Source: JBFIHZ01 sp041601535 (lineage in GTDB: Bacteria; Pseudomonadota; Gammaproteobacteria; Xanthomonadales; SZUA-36). From it: a DNA stretch of 8,313 nucleotides. The notes under the pieces were generated by a model. The model ran no database searches, was not told the origin of the DNA, and saw only the letters and a program-made list of their open reading frames with translations. The translations under genes were made by a program, and so were the position numbers. This document shows, piece by piece, positions 1 through 6,248 of this stretch (the first letter of the stretch is position 1; every line of letters begins with the position of its first letter). Location of the stretch: contig JBFIHZ010000170.1 in the NCBI GenBank assembly GCA_041601535.1, positions 1-8,313 on the forward strand. The letters are read 5' to 3'.

Positions 1-24
1 AATATTGGGTTTGATCAGCGGTTA

Positions 25-348
25 TCAAGTTTCGTTCCACCCGTAGTCGATGGTGATTTCCCGGCCAGGTGGAATGTCTTCCAGTGCGTAGCAGTCACGC
101 CCGTCCAGTTCGGCATTGGGGTGGTCGTCGTGATTCATGAAACGCATGTCATTGCTGCCCTCGTAGCCCACCCAGTGGTTGTCTTCCTCTTCCACCCACA
201 GCACATGCATGCCGTCTTCGCTTACCTGTTTGCCTTCGTAATGGCCAATCAGTTCACCCGCACGTATCAGGCGGGAGGCGAACAGGCCCTTGCCATGAAT
301 TGGTGAGTCGCCCACCCGGACCGGCGAATTATCTCCAGCCTGATCCAT
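25..348 (-). CDS. Small stand-alone SET-domain protein (putative protein-lysine methyltransferase)
   Basis: This 107-residue protein is almost entirely a SET domain, the fold that transfers a methyl group from S-adenosylmethionine to a lysine side chain. Visible motifs are the N-terminal IHGKGLFA (residues 17-24), the SAM-binding and pseudoknot segment RFMNHDDHPNAEL (69-81, matching the family RF-x-NH-x2-x-PN pattern), and EDIPPGREITIDYGW (90-104), which holds the catalytic-type Tyr102 of the DY motif. No post-SET cysteine cluster, signal peptide or membrane segment is present, so it is probably cytoplasmic. The ATG lies 3 bp after the stop of the upstream 392-residue gene and has no clear Shine-Dalgarno site, which suggests translational coupling. 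Bacterial SET proteins of this size are widespread, and their substrates are mostly unknown. The fold assignment is firm. Catalytic activity and target are inference. Confidence 0.9.
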   Translation of the reverse strand: MDQAGDNSPVRVGDSPIHGKGLFASRLIRAGELIGHYEGKQVSEDGMHVLWVEEEDNHWVGYEGSNDMRFMNHDDHPNAELDGRDCYALEDIPPGREITIDYGWNET

Positions 349-351
349 CGT

Positions 352-1530
352 TCAGTGCCGTTGCGGACCGGTGACGGGTTCGGCCACCAGAAAACGGTCC
401 GTTTCGTCGTACAGGATGCTGCCGGGATAGGCCACGGTTTTATCACCCAGGCCGCGTGCCTGGATGGCCCGGTGTATATCGTTCAGGCCCTGGGCGGAAA
501 CCGGGTAGTAATTCTCCTGTTTGCCGTCCTCCACCACCGTAACGCACACCGTACCCAGCTCGGCGAAACTGTGTTCGGTTACCGCTGCACTATTGGCCGC
601 CGGTGGACGCGGGCTGTCTTCGATGAAATAGGTGCCGGTGATGGTTTGCCGGGCTGCATCCGGCAGGCTGAACACCATGTCCACGCCGTGCGCCCTGAGG
701 GTGGTGAGGTACTGGCGGGTGATGCGGGTCCAGTCGGCATAACCGCCGGCGAGTTTACCGCGCACGCTTTCCAGGTGCTGGCCGCCGCCGGCATGCGCCC
801 AGTGATCAAATGTTTCAAACTCGGTATGCACCGCGCCATCCTGCCAGCGAATGGTCTGACCGTTTTGCATGGTGCGCTCCAGGGCCTGTTCGCGGCCGGT
901 CAACGCGGCATCGAGCAACTCCCACAGGGTCAGGAAGCCGAAATGCTCCAGTTGCAGGCGGAACATGGCATTCAGGTCGGTCAGCGTCATCAGCCGGGCA
1001 TGGTTCAGTTTTATGGCGAACGCATTCTCCATCCAGCTGGCGGTATGCGCCGAGATTTGCCCTTGCTCGATAAAGCGGTGCTCCATCTCACTGCCTACCG
1101 TCTCAATCAGTTCTGCCGGGCCGCTGATGACCATGGGCAATATCTGTAACAGGCCCAGGGGAATATCGTTTTCCGGTTGCAGAGCGCTTACCGGCATGCG
1201 GCCGTCCTTGCTGCCCAGGCTGACCAGCCCGGACCTGCCACCGGCCTGCGCCTGGTTGGCCAGCTGTTCCAGGGCGGTAAAAACCGGGAAGCCGGGCCGC
1301 AGCAGCTGGGTCTGGTCAAACAAGGCGCCAGCGGCTGCGATGCTGCATTGTTGCAAGGGCGGTAACAGCTTGCCGAGATCAACCGCCAGGTGGGCCAGCA
1401 ACTGGTCGGCATCGTTGGCGCTCAGCAGCCGCGGGCGACGGGGAGTTTCACCGTGGTAGCGCGTGGCGTCGGTTTCGATGGCCACGAGATAGCGATAGGT
1501 GCCGAGTGGCTTGTTGGTGGCGTTTGACAT
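352..1530 (-). CDS. Conserved hypothetical protein, 392 residues, upstream partner of the SET-domain gene
   Basis: I do not recognise a family. The frame is long, with ordinary protein composition. I see no signal peptide, no clear transmembrane helix and no nucleotide-binding motif. The N-terminal part (about 1-60) reads as a short strand segment (TYRYLVAIETD) followed by a helix. Residues 120-210 look largely helical and hydrophobic (LGLLQILPMVI, FGFLTLWELLDAAL). The C-terminal third looks alpha/beta, with strands such as GTVCVTVVEDG (326-336) and KTVAYPGSILYDE (364-376). I chose the ATG at 1530 (MSNATNK). The frame stays open to an ATG at 1614, but that start would overlap the divergent elaA start and place the leader over the likely promoters. 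GGGA sits 4 nt upstream of the chosen start, a weak ribosome site. It is followed after 3 bp by the SET gene, so the two are probably one transcript. Confidence 0.75.
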   Translation of the reverse strand: MSNATNKPLGTYRYLVAIETDATRYHGETPRRPRLLSANDADQLLAHLAVDLGKLLPPLQQCSIAAAGALFDQTQLLRPGFPVFTALEQLANQAQAGGRSGLVSLGSKDGRMPVSALQPENDIPLGLLQILPMVISGPAELIETVGSEMEHRFIEQGQISAHTASWMENAFAIKLNHARLMTLTDLNAMFRLQLEHFGFLTLWELLDAALTGREQALERTMQNGQTIRWQDGAVHTEFETFDHWAHAGGGQHLESVRGKLAGGYADWTRITRQYLTTLRAHGVDMVFSLPDAARQTITGTYFIEDSPRPPAANSAAVTEHSFAELGTVCVTVVEDGKQENYYPVSAQGLNDIHRAIQARGLGDKTVAYPGSILYDETDRFLVAEPVTGPQRH

Positions 1531-1547
1531 GTGGTCCCGGCAGGTTT

Positions 1548-1582
1548 TTGGTTCGCCACCATTGTAAGTGATAATGGTGACA
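1548..1582 (+). promoter_or_regulatory. Candidate promoter for elaA
   Basis: GATAAT at 1570-1575 matches TATAAT at 5/6 positions. A weak TTGGTT (1548-1553) lies 16 nt upstream as the possible -35. The predicted start is near 1582, about 30 nt before the elaA ATG. The -10 box sits only 3 bp from the -10 box of the opposing minus-strand promoter, so the two promoters would compete for polymerase. Confidence 0.4.
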
Positions 1583-1588
1583 GGTAAA
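1554..1588 (-). promoter_or_regulatory. Candidate sigma70-type promoter for the unknown-protein/SET unit
   Basis: On the minus strand, TTTACC (plus positions 1583-1588, 4/6 match to TTGACA) is separated by 16 nt from TACAAT (1561-1566, 5/6 match to TATAAT). This would start transcription near 1554, about 24 nt before the ATG at 1530. It is the best match in the 82-bp gap, but it was found by eye and has not been scored statistically. Confidence 0.4.
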
Positions 1589-1612
1589 CCCGTGGAAAAA
1601 GGATGGACGCCC

Positions 1613-2101
1613 ATGACTCAAATTGCTGAACCGCTGTGGCATTGGTGGCGGCTGGATGACATGACTCCACGGCAGTTATATGAACTGCTGGCATTGCGTG
1701 AAGCTGTTTTTGTGGTGGAGCAGCAATGTGTCTATCGCGATCTTGATGGCCTTGATGTCGGTGCCTGGCACTTGCTGGGCCGTGGTGGCCAGGCTGCGGA
1801 GGCGCCGCTGGTGGCCTGCCTGCGGGTACTGGCACCGGCTGATGATGAACCGGAATGGCGTATCGGCCGGGTGGCGGTAACGCCCGAATGGCGCGGCCGG
1901 GGAGTGGCCCGCAACATGCTGCTACAGGCATTACGGCATATTGAGAAACACGACGGCCTCAGCCGCGTGGTGCTGAACGCACAGTCTTACCTGGAAGACT
2001 TTTATCGTTCGGTGGGGTTTGTCACCTGTGGCGCGGAATTTATCGAAGACGGCATTCCCCACGTGCCCATGCAACTGGCTGCCACAGCCGCCGCGAACTG
2101 A
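1613..2101 (+). CDS. elaA: ElaA-family GNAT N-acetyltransferase
   Basis: The 162-residue protein aligns by eye along its whole length with E. coli ElaA (about 153 residues). The N-terminal QLYELLALREAVFVVEQ (21-37) matches the ElaA signature QLY-x-LL-x-LR-x-AVFVVEQ, followed by C-x-YRDLDG (39-46). The acetyl-CoA pyrophosphate-binding motif A is RVAVTPEWRGRGVA (86-99, with the R-G-x-G/A core RGRGVA). The C-terminal FYRSVGF (130-136) and EDGIPH (145-150) are also typical. It is a soluble cytoplasmic enzyme expected to transfer acetyl from acetyl-CoA to an amine, and the physiological substrate of ElaA is not established. I chose the ATG at 1613 because AAAAAGGA (1596-1603) lies about 9 nt upstream. 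A start at 1568 in the same frame would add 15 residues that ElaA proteins lack. It is alone on the plus strand, divergent from the unknown/SET unit and convergent with the DUF1232 gene. Confidence 0.93.
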   Translation: MTQIAEPLWHWWRLDDMTPRQLYELLALREAVFVVEQQCVYRDLDGLDVGAWHLLGRGGQAAEAPLVACLRVLAPADDEPEWRIGRVAVTPEWRGRGVARNMLLQALRHIEKHDGLSRVVLNAQSYLEDFYRSVGFVTCGAEFIEDGIPHVPMQLAATAAAN

Positions 2102-2114
2102 CCTGAAGAATTTA

Positions 2115-2131
2115 CCGCCGGTAACAGGCGG
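2115..2131 (-). terminator. Weak hairpin between convergent genes, possible terminator of the DUF1232 gene
   Basis: CCGCC-ggtaaca-GGCGG forms a 5-bp GC stem with a 7-nt loop in the 44-bp gap between elaA and the DUF1232 gene. Read on the minus strand it is followed by TAAATTCTT, a poor but partly T-rich tail. The plus-strand side has no T run, so if it works it more likely ends the minus-strand transcript. An overlapping perfect short palindrome, TTACCG-C-CGGTAA (2112-2124), cannot fold well because its loop is too small. Confidence 0.3.
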
Positions 2132-2145
2132 CCGTTGATGCTGTC

Positions 2146-2721
2146 TCAGGGATGGCGGGCAAACAGGGAAAACGGTGAACCGCCACCGCCGCCACCCTTG
2201 CCGCGCCGGCGCCGGCGGCGCATGCGGGAATGCAGTTGCTGACGGCGTTCTTCCAGCCAATCCGAGCGCACCAGGTCATTGGCATCCTCGCCCATGCGGC
2301 TGGCCTCGGCCGCACGAAATACGCAAAAATCGCGGTAGGCCTGGGTTTCGTGTTCCATTTCCTGGGTCACCATCTCAATCATAATGGCGTCATCCAGAAA
2401 ACCCAGCCCGGGAATGTCATCAGGAATCAGATCTTCCGGTTCTGAGAAATATGACAGCGCCTGCAGCGCGCGTGAGCGGTCTTCTTCCTCCAGCGCCCAA
2501 CCCTTGTCTACTACCATGCCGATCATGGTTTCCAGCCGGTGCATGCGTTCGCGGATAAAATCGGAGGTATTGGATTGCCACACCAGCTTCAACAACTGGC
2601 GCGCGTTGTCGATAATGGCTTCTTCCGACAGGTCACTGGTCGCTTCCCGTGCCCGCAGCATGACTTCCCTGAAATGGTCCAGGTCGGATTCGCTGAGTTC
2701 AAAGGTGATCTTCATGGACAT
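2146..2721 (-). CDS. DUF1232 (YkvA-like) domain protein with Arg/Gly-rich tail
   Basis: The protein has 191 residues. The core YFSEPEDLIPDDIPGLGFLDDA (91-112) matches the DUF1232 consensus Y-x-x-SP-x-DLIPD-x-IP-x-LG-x-LDDA. The family is found in many bacteria and its biochemical function is unknown. Residues 1-88 are charged and probably helical. The C-terminus is unusual: six arginines (168-173), then GK, then six glycines (176-181), ending SPFSLFARHP. This could bind nucleic acid or acidic membrane surfaces, which is inference from charge alone. I chose the ATG at 2721 because AGGAG lies 6 nt upstream, a strong ribosome site. A second in-frame ATG follows at 2715. The frame is open to 2766, but that extension has no comparable ribosome site. 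The gene has its own candidate promoter and sits 104 bp after the ABC operon. Confidence 0.85.
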   Translation of the reverse strand: MSMKITFELSESDLDHFREVMLRAREATSDLSEEAIIDNARQLLKLVWQSNTSDFIRERMHRLETMIGMVVDKGWALEEEDRSRALQALSYFSEPEDLIPDDIPGLGFLDDAIMIEMVTQEMEHETQAYRDFCVFRAAEASRMGEDANDLVRSDWLEERRQQLHSRMRRRRRRGKGGGGGGSPFSLFARHP

Positions 2722-2730
2722 TTCGCTCTC

Positions 2731-2754
2731 CTGACGGGAAGGTGGCTGACGGGA
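2731..2754. repeat. Short direct repeat in the leader of the DUF1232 gene
   Basis: CTGACGGGA occurs at 2731-2739 and again at 2746-2754, a 15-bp period. The first copy lies just upstream of the AGGAG ribosome site of the DUF1232 gene. It may be a leftover of a small duplication. No function can be assigned. Confidence 0.4.
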
Positions 2755-2774
2755 CAGGTTCAGCAACGGCCTTA

Positions 2775-2803
2775 AGCGTAATCGGCCGGTGCATTGACGT
2801 CAA
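2775..2803 (-). promoter_or_regulatory. Candidate promoter of the DUF1232 gene
   Basis: On the minus strand, TTGACG (plus positions 2798-2803, 5/6 match) lies an ideal 17 nt from TACGCT (2775-2780, only 3/6 match). The transcript would begin about 45 nt before the ATG at 2721. The -35 lies inside the perfect palindrome at 2791-2806, which fits a regulated promoter. The weak -10 also fits a promoter that needs an activator. Confidence 0.35.
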
Positions 2804-2806
2804 TGC
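2791..2806. promoter_or_regulatory. Perfect 16-bp palindrome, candidate operator
   Basis: GCATTGACGTCAATGC is an exact inverted repeat with no spacer, located between the LEA2 lipoprotein gene and the DUF1232 gene. It is framed by GGCC at 2784-2787 and 2809-2812. With no loop and no following T run it is a poor terminator. Its symmetry and its overlap with the candidate -35 suggest a binding site for a dimeric regulator. The regulator is unknown, and no transcription factor gene is present in the window. Confidence 0.45.
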
Positions 2807-2825
2807 GTGGCCTTGGCGCCTGCAA

Positions 2826-3314
2826 TCAACGCGGTTCCCTGGTTCGCGTCGAGGCGGAGCGAAACTGCCCCGGCCGGCCAGGTACCGGATACAGGTGCCC
2901 ATCGTGCTTGAAGTCCAGAAAGCCGTCTTCCGCGGTGCGTACCTTACCCTGCAGTTCGAATGCGATGCTCTGGCGTTCTCCGCTGGACAGCGCGTTGAGC
3001 AGTTCGCGTGTTCTGGGCCCCGGGTTTACCTCGATCAGTGCCTCTTCGGTGGCATTGCGGTCTACCACCAGCCGCAGTGGCTGCACGTAGCGCGCCATTT
3101 CAACATCACCGGCCTGCAAAGTGACGTTGATGGAGTTAATGTTCATTTCCAGGTCATTGATATTGCGGACATTCAGGCCAATGGTGAGTGACTGTTCGGA
3201 TAATGACATTGCGGAAATGCTGACAAACGGCGACTCACCCTTGACCAGGTTGGATCCGCAGCCAACGCAGGCCAGCAGGGGGAATAATACAGTCCACATC
3301 AAGCGCAGTTTCAT
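2826..3314 (-). CDS. LEA type 2 (WHy-like) family lipoprotein
   Basis: The 162-residue protein begins with a lipoprotein signal: MKLRLMW, then a hydrophobic stretch ending in the lipobox LLAC (13-16), so Cys16 would be lipidated. A second cysteine at 19 in CVGC is an alternative. The mature part looks all-beta. SLTIGLNVRNINDLEMNINS (42-61) matches the LEA2 repeat of a strand, then an N-x-ND/NPN turn, then a second strand, as in bacterial desiccation-related LEA14-like proteins. Such proteins are usually 150-180 residues and are anchored in the envelope of proteobacteria; their role is unclear. I chose the ATG at 3314 because it begins the signal peptide and has GGAG 8 nt upstream. An in-frame start at 3419 would lie inside the ATPase gene. 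The start is only 4 bp after the OppF-type stop, so it is probably the last gene of the transporter operon. Confidence 0.85.
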   Translation of the reverse strand: MKLRLMWTVLFPLLACVGCGSNLVKGESPFVSISAMSLSEQSLTIGLNVRNINDLEMNINSINVTLQAGDVEMARYVQPLRLVVDRNATEEALIEVNPGPRTRELLNALSSGERQSIAFELQGKVRTAEDGFLDFKHDGHLYPVPGRPGQFRSASTRTREPR

Positions 3315-3318
3315 GACA

Positions 3319-4320
3319 CTAACTCCATAGATGGCACCATACCTGGTGCGGGTACTCGCCTGGTGCCTGCGGCGCAGCGGACTTGCCAGGGATGGTCGCG
3401 CGGCAGACTTCCATCGCATGCCGGCAGCGTGTATGAAACACGCAGCCGGGCGGTGGAGTCAAGGCCGACGGGGGTTCACCGGGCAAGCCGGGGTCGTTTG
3501 GGCCGGCTGTGGCATCCAGCATGGCTACTGCATTGATCAGGGCCTGCGTATAGGGATGTGCCGGCCTGGCGAGCACTTCGCCAGCCTCGCCAAATTCCAC
3601 CACCCGGCCAAGGTACATGACAGCAATTAGGTCGGCCAGTTGCTGCACCACCGCCAGGTCATGCGAAATCAGCAAGAACGCAATGCCCAGTTCGTCGCTC
3701 AGCTGTCGCATCAGGGTAATGATGCGTGCCTGCACCGACACATCCAGCGAAGACATGGGTTCGTCGGCCACGATCAGCGCCGGCCCGGCCAGCAACGCGC
3801 GGGCCAGGGCCACCCGCTGGCGTTGCCCGCCGGACAGCTCATGCGGGTAGCTTTCCAGGCAGTCCGGCCCCAGGCCAACCTGCTCCAGCACCTCGATGAT
3901 GCGGCTGCGGTACGCAGACGGCGGGCAGTTGCGGTACAGCTTCAGCGGCTCCAGCAGGGTTTGCCACAGGCTGCGGCGTGGGCTGAGCGATGCCAGTGGA
4001 TCCTGGAAGACAAACTGGATTTGCCGACGCATGTGGCGGCGCTGATTTTTGTCCATGGCGTGTACCGCTTGTCCGCGAAACACGATTTCACCGCGGCTGA
4101 CCGGCGCCAATTGCAATACGGCACGGGCCAGCGAGGTCTTGCCGCAGCCCGATTCGCCCACCAGCGCGACAACCTGGCCCGGCCGGATACTGATGCTGAC
4201 ATCGTGCACCGCCGTGCGGCGGGGCGCGTGGCCGAAGCCACTGCGTGCCAGCGCATAACTCACGTCCAGCTGATTGATACGCAGCAGTTCTTCAGCCTGA
4301 CCGGCAGGTAGTCCTTTCAT
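3319..4320 (-). CDS. Oligopeptide-type ABC importer ATP-binding protein, OppF/DppF type
   Basis: This 333-residue protein is the second ATPase of the importer and powers transport at the inner face of the cytoplasmic membrane. All nucleotide-binding motifs are intact: Walker A GESGCGKT (55-62), Q-loop Gln106 in FQDP, signature LSGGQ (162-166), Walker B LIVADEP (182-188, with Glu187) and the switch His220. The C-terminal oligopeptide-transporter extension has HPYTQALINAV (255-265) and cysteines at 293, 299, 306 and 329, spaced like the Cys motif that binds an iron-sulfur cluster in some Dpp-type ATPases. The length is normal for OppF (about 330). The ATG at 4320 overlaps the OppD-type stop as ATGA. 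The frame is open far upstream, but that stretch is the shadow of the preceding gene. The family assignment is firm. The transported substrate is not determined by this subunit. Confidence 0.95.
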   Translation of the reverse strand: MKGLPAGQAEELLRINQLDVSYALARSGFGHAPRRTAVHDVSISIRPGQVVALVGESGCGKTSLARAVLQLAPVSRGEIVFRGQAVHAMDKNQRRHMRRQIQFVFQDPLASLSPRRSLWQTLLEPLKLYRNCPPSAYRSRIIEVLEQVGLGPDCLESYPHELSGGQRQRVALARALLAGPALIVADEPMSSLDVSVQARIITLMRQLSDELGIAFLLISHDLAVVQQLADLIAVMYLGRVVEFGEAGEVLARPAHPYTQALINAVAMLDATAGPNDPGLPGEPPSALTPPPGCVFHTRCRHAMEVCRATIPGKSAAPQAPGEYPHQVWCHLWS

Positions 4321-5357
4321 GCACCGGCACCCCCGGCCGCAGGCAGTGGGTGATGGCAGGCGTAACGGTGAACGCTCGGCGCGCCTGGCTGATCTGTGGT
4401 CCAGCCGGGAGAGTTCTGACAGGCGGGGCCAGCCTGTGGGCAGCGGGTGTTGAAACGGCAGCCAGCAGGTAACTGGCTGACCGCGGGCACCGTTCCCGGA
4501 ATGGCCGCAACCGGTTTTATCCCGGTGGCTGACAGGCGTGGCCGGGCGGCCAGCAATGCAGCAGTATAGGGGTGACGCGGCCGGCGAAACAGGGCATCCA
4601 CAGGCCCTTCTTCCACTACCCGGCCACAATACATCACCATGGCGCGGTCGCAGCTGCTGGCAACCACGCCCAGGTCGTGGGAAATCAACAGAACCGCGGT
4701 GCCTGTCTGCCTGGCCAGCTGCCGCAATTGCTGCAGTATCTGCGCCTGCGTGGTGACGTCCAGTGCCGTGGTGGGTTCGTCCGCCACCAGCACTTGCGGC
4801 TGGCACAGCATCGCCATGGCGATCATCACCCGTTGGCGCATACCGCCGGAAAGCTGATGGGGGTACTGGCGCACAAGGTGCACGGCATCGCTGATTCCTA
4901 CCGATTGCAGCGAATCCAGCGCCAGTTGCCGCGCCACCTTGCGGCCGACCTTGCGGTGGCGGCGGATAACCGCCAGCAGTTGCTGTCCAATGGAAAGCAC
5001 CGGATCAAGCGCGGTCAGCGGCTCCTGGAAAATCATCGAAATATCGCGCCCGCGCAGCCGTCGCCAGCCTCGTTCGTCCAGTTGCGCCAGTTCCGTATTA
5101 CCCAGCCTGATGTGCGCGGCACTCACCTGACCGGTTTCGGGTAGTACCAGTCCCAGCAGCGCGGCTGCAGTGAGGGACTTGCCGCAGCCTGATTCACCGA
5201 CCAGGCCAAGCACTTCGCCTGCTGCAAGCTCAAAATCCAGACCGTCCACCAGTGCCGGGGCATGCGGCAGCGCGGCCAGGCTGATGCGCAACTGGCGCAC
5301 GCTCAGCACCGGCGGTTTTGCCGGGGAAACGGCCACATGCTCTGCGCGCTGACTCAT
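4317..5357 (-). CDS. Oligopeptide-type ABC importer ATP-binding protein, OppD/DppD type
   Basis: The first ATPase of the importer has 346 residues, close to the usual 325-340. It shows Walker A GESGCGKS (54-61), Q-loop Gln111 in IFQEPLTALDP, signature LSGGM (169-173), Walker B VLVADEP (189-195, with Glu194) and switch His227. The LSGGM variant and FQEP are common in the OppD branch and separate it from the OppF branch (LSGGQ, FQDP). The C-terminal extension has HPYTAALLAA (262-271) and four cysteines at 300, 306, 313 and 334, which could ligate an iron-sulfur cluster as reported for some Dpp-type ATPases. Its ATG overlaps the stop of the OppC-type permease as ATGA, and its own stop overlaps the next ATPase in the same way. 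It should form a heterodimer with the OppF-type protein. Confidence 0.95.
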   Translation of the reverse strand: MSQRAEHVAVSPAKPPVLSVRQLRISLAALPHAPALVDGLDFELAAGEVLGLVGESGCGKSLTAAALLGLVLPETGQVSAAHIRLGNTELAQLDERGWRRLRGRDISMIFQEPLTALDPVLSIGQQLLAVIRRHRKVGRKVARQLALDSLQSVGISDAVHLVRQYPHQLSGGMRQRVMIAMAMLCQPQVLVADEPTTALDVTTQAQILQQLRQLARQTGTAVLLISHDLGVVASSCDRAMVMYCGRVVEEGPVDALFRRPRHPYTAALLAARPRLSATGIKPVAAIPGTVPAVSQLPAGCRFNTRCPQAGPACQNSPGWTTDQPGAPSVHRYACHHPLPAAGGAGA

Positions 5358-6241
5358 GCCATACCTTGCCTGGGATCGCGTACGTCCTGCAGGGCATCAG
5401 CCAGCAGATTGACCCCCAGCAGCAAGACAAACAACGGCACCGCCGCGGCCAGCAGGTTGCCAAAATGCCCGCTGAGGATTTCCTGGGTGCTTTCGGCCAG
5501 CATCAGGCCCCAGCTGACGCCGTCGTGCTGGCCCAGCCCGAGGAAACTCAACACCACTTCGGCTTTGATGGCCGCCACGAAGGTAATGGAAAACTGCGCC
5601 AGCAATATGGGCACGGTATTGGGCAGCACATGGCGCAACAGCAAGGCAGGCACCGGTACGCCCATGGCCATGGCGGCCTGGACGAATTCACGCTGCTTGA
5701 GGCGCAGGACTTCGGCCCGCACCAGGCGGCTGGTGGCAGTCCAGAAGCTGGCCACCATGGCAATGTGTATGGCCCAGGGACTGCCTTGCATGGCGTAGGC
5801 CACCGCCACCACGAACAGGTAGAAGGGAATGCTGTCCAGCACGCCGGTGCAGTAAACCACGGCGGCATCGACCCAACCATGTGCATACCAGCCGGCCACC
5901 GCACCACTGCAGGCACCGAGAAACGTGGAGGCCAAAGCCACCACCATGCCAATTTCAAAAGCCACGCGTACGCTGAACAGAGAGCGCTGAAAAATGTCTT
6001 GCCCCAGCGCATTGGTTCCAAACCAGTAGGTACTGCCGGCAGCCTCCCAACGGCCGCCGTCAGCAGCAGACCAGTCCTGCCCCCATGCGCCCAAGGCCAC
6101 GCCCAGCGCCAGCGCGCCAAACACCAGCAGGACCAGCAAACCGGCCATGCCCGACCGGCTGTGGCGCAACAAGCGCGGGCGCCGCACCCGCTGGGGGCTG
6201 GTCTCAGCGGGCAGCGCGTGCGTTTGGCTCAGTGCATTCAT
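5354..6241 (-). CDS. Oligopeptide-type ABC importer permease, OppC/DppC type
   Basis: This inner-membrane permease has 295 residues, close to DppC (300). A basic cytoplasmic N-terminus (RVRRPRLLRHSR, 18-29) precedes the first membrane helix (about 32-52). The OppC/DppC hallmark FGTNALGQDIFQR (74-86) follows in the periplasmic region, where most homologues have FGTD-x-LGRD. Further helices lie at about 96-118, 134-152, 210-235 and 262-283. The EAA loop that contacts the ATPases is EFVQAAMAMGVP...RHVLPN (185-208), and LSFLGLG (231-237) with SWGLML (243-248) is typical. I chose the ATG at 6241, 7 bp after the stop of the other permease. The frame extends to 6346, but that part is inside the upstream gene. 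It pairs with the OppB-type permease to form the channel. Confidence 0.93.
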   Translation of the reverse strand: MNALSQTHALPAETSPQRVRRPRLLRHSRSGMAGLLVLLVFGALALGVALGAWGQDWSAADGGRWEAAGSTYWFGTNALGQDIFQRSLFSVRVAFEIGMVVALASTFLGACSGAVAGWYAHGWVDAAVVYCTGVLDSIPFYLFVVAVAYAMQGSPWAIHIAMVASFWTATSRLVRAEVLRLKQREFVQAAMAMGVPVPALLLRHVLPNTVPILLAQFSITFVAAIKAEVVLSFLGLGQHDGVSWGLMLAESTQEILSGHFGNLLAAAVPLFVLLLGVNLLADALQDVRDPRQGMA

Positions 6242-6248
6242 GATCGGC

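Noticed and set aside
11..28. TTGAT...ATCAA inverted repeat at the end of the SET gene as a terminator
   Set aside because: The stem is only 5 bp, AT-rich, overlaps the stop codon and has no following T run inside the window.
355..1149. Long plus-strand open frame (264 codons) opposite the 392-residue gene
   Set aside because: It is antisense to a better supported gene, has no ribosome site that stands out, and its translation resembles no protein. Such frames are common in high-GC DNA.
1531..1614. Longer N-terminus (28 residues) for the 392-residue protein from an ATG at 1614
   Set aside because: It would overlap the elaA start and run through the candidate promoters, and its residues look unstructured. 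The ATG at 1530 is simpler.
4321..4806. N-terminal extension of the OppF-type frame to 4806, suggesting a fused double ATPase
   Set aside because: The extra 162 codons lie inside the OppD-type gene in another frame and encode no ATPase motif. The ATGA overlap at 4320-4317 gives a normal start.
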